This document shows, piece by piece, positions 58,318-64,000 of a DNA stretch of 64,000 nucleotides. The stretch covers positions 45,274,000 through 45,337,999 of the forward strand of contig OX457029.1 of assembly GCA_949752745.1 (NCBI GenBank), written 5' to 3'. A program made the translations under genes and the position numbers. The notes beneath the pieces were generated by a model. It saw nothing but the letters and a program-made list of their open reading frames with translations, did not search any database and was not told the origin of the DNA. The number at the start of each line of letters is the position of its first letter. Within the stretch, counting starts at the first letter, position 1. Source of the DNA: Protula sp. h YS-2021. Lineage: Eukaryota; Annelida; Polychaeta; Sabellida; Serpulidae.

Positions 58318-61300
58318 ATGGAATTGGCAAAGAGGACTGTGATAGGTGGGTGTTATATTTGTTCACAGTGCCCACTGTTTTAATGCTGCAAAATGCCAGT
58401 AATAAAATCTAAAATTGTATGTTTTTTTTCTGAAATTTGTACTGTTTTGTTCCATTCGAAACGTAACGGGGCTTCTTTTCTTAGCTGGCCATGTCTTATT
58501 TGATTCTAAACGCGCTAAATCTCTTTTTACTGTGATGTTAATATTTGCACTTTTTTTGCAGAAGATTTCTCTGATGGCGAAATCATTTGGGCGCGGGTGG
58601 ATCCTATCTGGTGGCCAGGATTCGTGACGAAGGCTTGTTTGGACAGCGTCAGGGTGCAGTTTTGGTCCGACGGCACAGAGTGAGTAGCTTTATAGTAAAT
58701 ATCTTTCATTGTAAAACCAACATTGTGTATTGCGTTTAATTATGATTTTAATAGTAATTCGTGGTATTTTCAATGACAGATTTTTAACGTTGTGACCCAC
58801 CGGCAGTTTGACGTGTTGTAAAAAATTGCAAGTCAAACTGTTGATTAATGACAATTTTGTATGATTCATTTTAATAGCTAATAGTGTTAATTTCCTGTAT
58901 TATATGTCTCTATTTTGTTTATTTCATGTTGTTAGTTTTTTTTCTGGTTAGGCGTAAACCTAAAAGACATTGATTCTGTAGGTTTTCAAATCATTGTTCT
59001 CCGTATTAGTTTGTGTTTAATTCCAACAAGATGGAGAGTATTCTTTTTTTTTTGGTATTTAGCTAATATATTTTTTTGTGTGGTTGGACGCAGAACGGAA
59101 CGGGCATTGAATCTGTGGGTTTTCAAATCGCTGTTCTCCGTATTAGTTTGTGTTTCATTCCAACAAAATGGAGACTCTTTCGACAGATCATTGGGTGTGC
59201 AGTCCGTTGCAATTTGTGGTTGAACAACCCCCTCCCCCCTCCCCATCGCCACAAAAAAACTAGGTTTTGTAGGGTTTAGTTATATGGTAGGGAAGCTGTC
59301 AGACAAGTGCTTTCTGTGTAGTGCGATCTTTAAGTCGGATGAGTGACCACTGTAGAGTGAGATCTTCATGTCCGATGAGTGATCACTTCAGAGAGTAACA
59401 TTTGTTTGACTGCTGTTTGCTGCCGTCCTTAAAAAAAAAAACATCCATGCGTCCCTGATATCCATACTCTTTCAAGGATTCGCCTGCGACTTATCCTTTT
59501 TCTTCCTTTTAATCTGAAGACTGAGCGGCGGGCTCTCCAGCGTGTATTTGAAGGTCTGTGCTGAAGTTTGGTTAGACGTAAAACTGAACGAGCATTGATT
59601 CTGTAGGTTTTCAAATCATTGTTCTCCGTATTAGTTTGTGTTTCATTCCAACAAAATGGAGAGTATTCTTTTTCTTTTGGTGTTTAGGTAATATATTTTT
59701 TTTGTGTGGAACGCAGAACAGAACGGACATTGATTCTGTAGGTTTTCAAATCATTGTTCTCCGTATTAGTTTGTGTTTCATTCCAACAAAATGGAGAGTA
59801 TTCTTATTTTTTCGGTGTTTAACTAATATATATTTTTCCTGTGTGGTTGGACGCAGAACGGAACGGTCATTGACTCTGTAGATTTTGAAATTATCGTTCT
59901 CCGTATTAGTTTGTGTTTCATTCCAACAAAATGGAGAGTATTCTTTTTCTTTTGGTGTTTAGGTAATATATTTTTTTTGTGTGGAACGCAGAACAGAACG
60001 GACATTGATTCTGTAGGTTTTCAAATCATTGTTCTCCGTATTAGTTTGTGTTTAATTCCAACAAAATGGAGAGTATTCTTATTTTTTCGGTGTTTAACTA
60101 ATATATATTTTTCCTGTGTGGTTGGACGCAGAACGGAACGGTCATTGACTCTGTAGATTTTGAAATTATCGTTCTCCGTATTAGTTTGTGTTTCATACCA
60201 ATAAAATGGAGAGTATTCGTATTGTTTCGGTGTTAAGCTAATATATTTTTAATGTATGGTTTAACGCTAATATATATATATTTTTTTCTGTGTGGTTGGA
60301 CGCAGAAGGGAACGGTTATTGACTTTGTAGGTTTTCAAATCATTGTTCTCCGTGTTAGTTTGCGTTTCATTCCAACAAAATGGAGAGTATTCTTATTTTT
60401 ACGGTGGTTAGCTAATATCTTTTTTTCTGTGTGGAAGATCGTGGGTTCATATCCCGGTCGGGTCATACCTGAAATTTTAAAATTGGGATTCCTCCTTGCT
60501 ACCCTGTGAGGCACTCCACATGTAAGGGTTAGAAGGAGGGCTGGAATGCCCTGTTTCAGTATAATGTGGCAGGGGGATCCCGACATGGCCATAGCAGTTG
60601 AAAGGGATCTAAAGAACAATGCAATACTTATAAAAAAAATACCAACATATACCAACACATAAAACCTATTTTGCTTTTCTTCCAGAAATAGTTCGAGGAG
60701 ACACAGAAAGGCAAATAACTACTCTAGAAGCTGAGCATGCCATAGAAGGTGAATTACTGATTCTTTCTAGAGCGCAAAGTCCAGTCACAGATGACAGTGA
60801 AGAGTGTCTTCCGGACCTTGGCGACAAGCAAACTGAAGAAGACTTTAATGACATATAGGTATAAAATGTACTTTCCTATCGAAATTGGAAAGTCAGTTCC
60901 GTGACTGATATGCGTTTAACGCATTTTCTTTTAATGGCAACCATATTTTCTATTTGTTTTAGCATTGGCTCTAAATCAGACAATATTCGATGTGACAAAA
61001 TAAACCTTTAAACAATGGGAATCATAGCTGCTGCAAGAAATGGCATGTAAATGTGCCAAAACGATCTCTTCCAATATTTTTGAATGACTGAAGCGATTAT
61101 ACTATTTGTGGCCTAATGGTATTTCATTTTTTCATTTTCCCATAGAAGTGAAAAAGCCAAAAGTGGTCGAGTTTACATGACCATTGAAGACAACGCCGAA
61201 ATTGAACAGCTGTTTAAAGACTTTTTGGAAAAGGACGTAACACCAAGTATCGCGCAAAATAAATTGAAGAACGTCAGAGAAAATCCACAAATATTAAAAT

Positions 61301-61392
61301 TTATGACACTAGAAAAATTCAGAAGAAAGTGTCATGGCTTAGAAACCGACACAAATATTGAAAATAGTTTGAAGGAAAACATCGTCGAATGA
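58318..61392 (+). CDS. Small PWWP-domain protein, 130 aa, three coding exons
   Basis: Exons: 58316-58345 (ATG at 58318), 58562-58679, 61146-61392. All boundaries are GT-AG with clear pyrimidine tracts (TTTTTTACTTGCAG, CTTTTTTTGCAG, TTTTCATTTTCCCATAG) and the phases match: exon 2 is entered in phase 1 and left in phase 2, and the last exon is entered in phase 2. The protein begins MELAKRTVIEDFSDGEIIWA; residues 15-29 hold GEIIWARVDPIWWPG, the PWWP signature with Ile in place of the first Pro, followed by the strand VRVQFWSDGTE. The rest is predicted helical (IEDNAEIEQLFKDFLEKD, LEKFRRKCHGL), as in the C-terminal helices of PWWP folds. PWWP domains usually read histone H3K36 methylation on nucleosomes; nuclear function is inferred. 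The protein is essentially one domain with no partner domain seen. Stop TGA at 61390. Further upstream coding exons cannot be excluded. Confidence 0.75.
58950..60435 (+). repeat. ~137-bp tandem array in the last intron of the PWWP gene, dimeric 275-bp order
   Basis: TTCTCCGTATTAGTTTGTGT recurs with CCGTATTAG (or CCGTGTTAG) at 59001, 59138, 59626, 59761, 59901, 60036, 60176 and 60350. Neighbouring spacings are 137, 135, 140, 135, 140 and 174 bp. Units 59626-59900 and 59901-60175 are nearly identical, so a 275-bp dimer is the recently amplified unit. A non-array insert of about 350 bp (59220-59580) interrupts it and holds a 37-bp repeat of GGATGAGTGACCACT / CGATGAGTGATCACT. Overlapping open frames are by-products. 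Confidence 0.92.
60436..60641 (+). mobile_element. tRNA-derived SINE fragment
   Basis: GGTTCATATCC (60444-60454) within GATCGTGGGTTCATATCCCG resembles a Pol III B box (GGTTCGANTCC) and the typical tRNA-SINE head context. About 150 bp of non-array sequence follow, ending near an A-rich ATAAAAAAAATA tail (about 60629-60641). The A box is missing, replaced by the 137-bp array, so the copy is 5' truncated. Assignment rests on the B box and tail only. Confidence 0.5.
60686..60858 (+). CDS. Possible alternative terminal exon of the PWWP gene
   Basis: A good acceptor (TTTTGCTTTTCTTCCAG, AG at 60684-60685) precedes a frame open for 56 codons and closed by TAG at 60856-60858; GTATAA follows directly. 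Entered in phase 1 it would join the first coding exon (ending 58345) and skip the PWWP exon, giving a ~66-residue acidic product: IVRGDTERQITTLEAEHAIE, then a Ser/Asp/Glu-rich tail. It cannot follow the PWWP exon in frame, which leaves in phase 2; that route hits a stop after about 15 codons. The acidic, coding-like composition and clean boundary argue for a real exon, perhaps a poison exon or an isoform end. Confidence 0.4.
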
Positions 61393-63200
61393 GTGAATAA
61401 TTTTCTTGAATGTTTTCAATGTGAACGATATGTTTCCATTGAATTCTGCCTTTAAACTCAAATCCGTCTCAACTTTCAACTAGGCATGTGCTTTCTGAAG
61501 TCAAACATTGATATTTTAAGTTTATTATTAGCGAAGATGTATGCACTGTTCTTGACTATCTTTTCTTTGATAGATTTTACTTTAAAGGCACCTTTTTCAC
61601 GGTTATGCTTGTAAAGGCGTGCGGTTTACGTGTTTTGTACATCTTTTTGCGTATAAGATACCAGCATAATTTATTGCTATTACATAAAACTTCTTGGAAG
61701 GCGGGCATTGCCTTGGCACGTACCGATGACTGGCTGGCAAAGCGAAGTAAACCAGTGTCCACTGCCATTACCTTGTCGAATGTCGTTAGCGTTACAGTGT
61801 CTCCGTTTCGTTATGGCTTTAAACTCAAATCCGTCTCAGGTTTGACTTGAAGAGTGTTATTTCGGAATTGAAATATTGATATCAATTTCTTGCGATTTAC
61901 TGCCTAAAGTGTATTTTCAGCATTGTCTTCTGTAGACGCGTGTGTTTAAATGTATTTCTGTCACTGAAACGTTTATCAAAATCACTGTTTTTTTGCGTAT
62001 ACCACCCCACATTAGTTTTTCTGTCTTTTACAAAAAAGGCAACGGGTTAGTATTCATCCATAAAATACAACAAGCCACATTTTTCTAGAGTTAGCAAATG
62101 ACAAAGATTTGCTAACACTAGTTTTTAGTTTCTTAATTATGAAGTCTGTTGAATGGCGCCAGTATCATGTCGAATGTCGTTAGCATTGGAGTGTCTCTGT
62201 TCAGTAATGGGTTTAAGCTCAAATCCGTCTCAGGTTTGAATTGAGGAGTGTTATTTCGGAATTGAAATATTGATAGCAATTTCTTGAGATTTACTACCTA
62301 ATGTGTATTTTCAGCATTGTCTTCTGCAGACGCGTGTGTTTAAATGTATTTCTGTCACTGAAACGTTTATCAAAATCAGTGTTTTTTGCGTATACCACCC
62401 AGCATTATATATTGTTCGAAGAAAGGCTTTGCCTTTTGACAGAACTGTTGGTGACTAGCCAGGATTAACTAACTGCGAGAGTGAGCTGTATTATCTCCAA
62501 CAAGAGAGGCAACATAGCGATGACGTTCTCGCAAAAAGATTTTGTGCTCATTTTTTTTTCGATTATTTAACAGAAAAAATCTTACGCAAAGGTTCTCTTT
62601 GGGTTTTATTTTTAATTTTTAAGGGTTAGCTTAGGTACGGCGGCGAGGCCTATTAGTTTTTCTGTCTTTTACAAAAAAAAGGCAACGGGTTAGTATTCAT
62701 CCATAAAATACAACAAGCCACATTTTTCTAGAGTTAGCAAATGACAAAGATTTGCTAACCCTAGTTTTTAGTTTCTTAATTATGAAGTCTGTTGAATGGC
62801 GCCAATGTCATATCGAATGTCGTTAGCATTGGAGTGTCTCTGTTCAGTAATGGGTTCAAACTCAAATCCGTCTCAGGTTTGAATTGAGGAGTGTTATTTC
62901 GGAATTGAAATATTGATAGCAATTTCTTGAGATTTACTGCCTAAAGTGTATTTTCAGCCTTGCCTTGTGCAGACGCGTGTGTTTAAATGTATTTCTGTCA
63001 CTGAAACGTTTATCAAAATCAGTGTTTTTTGCGTACATCACCAAACATTATATATTGTTTCAAGCCTATCGACAGTTTTTAGTTTCTTAATTGTTAAATA
63101 TGTTGAATGACGCAAATATGATGTCAAAAGTCGTTGGCTATGGAGTGTTTCTATTTACTAATAATAATGCATTTAAACTAAATTCCGCCTCAAGTTGGCA
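61393..63200 (+). repeat. 3'-UTR-proximal tandem array of ~370-390 bp units
   Basis: AAACTCAAATCCGTCTCA-type strings occur at about 61460, 61827, 62221, 62864 and, decayed, 63180. Spacings are 367, 394, 643 and 316 bp; the 643-bp gap contains an extra segment (about 62400-62650). Each unit also has ATGTCGTTAGCATTGGAGTG, GTTATTTCGGAATTGAAATA, GACGCGTGTGTTTAAATGTA and TTTTTTGCGTATACCACC. The segment 62011-62399 recurs at 62652-63050 with few differences. The first copy begins right after the PWWP stop codon, so the array may derive from the gene's own 3' UTR. Confidence 0.8.
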
Positions 63201-63525
63201 TTGAGCATTATTTTTTAGGAACTGAAAAATTGATGGGAATTTGCTTTTTAATAGAAAGTGTGCCACTTGAATATTTAAAAGTGCATAAATTATTTCTAAC
63301 TGAATGTTTATTTATTAATGGAAAAAGTAAGACAGAAACAAGCAAATTATTTATTTCATTGTATTTCTAACGTGCCTGTGTGATAACATAATTTTTTAAT
63401 ATCTAAATTTAGAGTGTACTCGATTTTCAGCAAATAAAATATAATGAAATCTACTTACTTTATCTTATTTTTACTTTAAAAAAATTCCTAAAATAACTGA
63501 AAAATCTTACACAAAGACGCACTGT
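63201..63525. other. No feature seen
   Basis: Very AT-rich sequence between the 3' array and the long hairpin. AATAAA-like strings (near 63431) are present but too common here to assign. Confidence 0.5.
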
Positions 63526-63531
63526 AAAATA

Positions 63532-63597
63532 AACGACCGTTTGGAAATGCTTTAAAGTATTGTAGCTTATATTTTAAAGCATTTCCAAACGGTCGTT
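63532..63597. other. Long perfect hairpin, 25-bp stem, 16-base loop
   Basis: AACGACCGTTTGGAAATGCT + TTAAA (63532-63556) is exactly complementary to 63573-63597. With mismatches the pairing extends outward by several bases (TAAAAT / ATTTTA). Candidates are a microRNA-precursor-like hairpin, a tiny MITE or a replication-generated inverted repeat. The perfect stem implies a recent origin or selection. Confidence 0.85.
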
Positions 63598-63679
63598 CAT
63601 TTTAGGTATGATTGGTCGTTGTGGGATTAAAAAATGTCCGTTAAAAAAAAAAGAATTGGTATGTCCTGCCTTTGTGGGG

Positions 63680-64000
63680 TTGTTCATTTTGAAACCCACA
63701 AAATACAGACAGACGTGATTACTTCAAGTACGAAACGTCTTTGTGCGTTTAGGAACTACTTTTCTCCGTACGTTATGTGATATTTTGATTTTTCGTCCAT
63801 ACATTGTGTGATATTTTGATTTTGTCGTCCGTGCGTTGTGTGATATTTTTAACCCAATGTCGAACGGACATAAACGCACAACGACCTCTGGTACGCAAGA
63901 CCTGAGTAACCACACAACGTCGCTCTGAACTTATCTGGCGTCCGTCCTCGATTAAACGCATAAGGTACCTCTTGTAGGTAGAGCCGTCTGTCCGTCCGTT
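63680..64000. repeat. Repeat copy related to the 53.6-kb element
   Basis: CGTCTTTGTGCGTTTAGGAA, CGTGCGTTGTGTGATATTTT (repeated about three times from 63775 to 63850 in variants), AAACGCACAACGACC, CACACAACGTCGC and, at the window end, GTCTGTCCGTCCGTT. The ACGTTGTGCGTTT theme is the one seen after the hairpin at 53633, here in both orientations. The element continues beyond the window. Confidence 0.55.

Noticed and set aside
58415..58627. 70-codon plus-strand frame overlapping the PWWP exon
   Set aside because: It reads through the intron/exon boundary in a different frame from the PWWP frame, which is the one with conserved motif and matching phases.
59500..59580. Exon-like block ACTGAGCGGCGGGCTCTCCA with a possible donor inside the PWWP intron
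   Set aside because: The acceptor is poor and no frame joins both neighbouring exons; it is more likely part of the insert in the array.
58986..60156. Several frames repeating CFIPTKWRVFFFFWC-like peptide on both strands
   Set aside because: Translations of the 137-bp intronic array; they neither splice in frame with the gene nor have unique ends.
1..64000. tRNA, rRNA, snRNA genes and CRISPR-like arrays
   Set aside because: I found no complete cloverleaf with A and B boxes and no rRNA core sequence. The regular arrays are contiguous tandem repeats without unique spacers. A single B-box-like string at 60444 is better explained as a SINE remnant.

Overview
This window reads as gene-poor, AT-rich nuclear DNA of a eukaryote. 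The evidence is intron-containing coding sequence with GT-AG boundaries and polypyrimidine tracts, many di- and trinucleotide microsatellites, long homopolymers, TA-flanked inverted-repeat elements and a degenerate Tc1/mariner transposase. A metazoan, perhaps a marine invertebrate, fits best, but the sequence alone does not fix the phylum. I see no prokaryotic features such as operons, ribosome binding sites or CRISPR arrays.

The one gene I am confident of lies at the right end on the + strand. It is a compact gene of at least three coding exons (58316-58345, 58562-58679, 61146-61392) encoding a 130-residue PWWP-domain protein. A probable non-coding first exon with an inverted CCAAT box ends at 57668. 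The gene is surrounded and invaded by tandem repeats: three copies of a ~491-497 bp unit end against its presumed promoter, a ~137 bp array and a SINE fragment fill its last intron, and a ~370-390 bp array starts in its 3' untranslated region. An extra open exon-like block (60686-60858) inside the last intron could be an alternative terminal exon. A 122-codon basic ORF (55593-55961) just upstream is a weaker gene candidate.

Elsewhere, coding evidence is limited to isolated open blocks behind plausible splice acceptors (7033-7286, 17040-17137, 22129-22175, 32715-32777, 42371-42465), a few open stretches (10370-10738 minus, 24800-25051, 45140-45363), and the Tc1-like transposase relic at 21179-21430 (minus). 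The blocks at 17040 and 22129 sit in a duplicated segment.

Most of the window is repeats. Layout: 0-9.5 kb mostly unique with two repeat fragments; 9.6-10.3 kb a 44-bp minisatellite built from 22-bp halves; 11.3-11.7 kb a pogo-like MITE; 14.4-15.0, 18.7-19.3, 30.3-30.7, 38.7-42.1 and 53.6-53.9 kb a set of elements that begin with a hairpin, continue with GTCYGT- or GTRYGT-rich sequence and often contain degenerate ~150 bp tandem units; 17.5-17.8 kb a 30-bp and 19.7-20.0 kb a ~28-bp minisatellite; 20.0-20.85 kb a very recent 441-bp tandem duplication; 50.2-52.3 kb a ~49-copy 42-bp minisatellite open on both strands; 54.8-55.5 kb a TA-flanked MITE with ~60-bp inverted ends. The remainder is AT-rich sequence in which I can support nothing specific.
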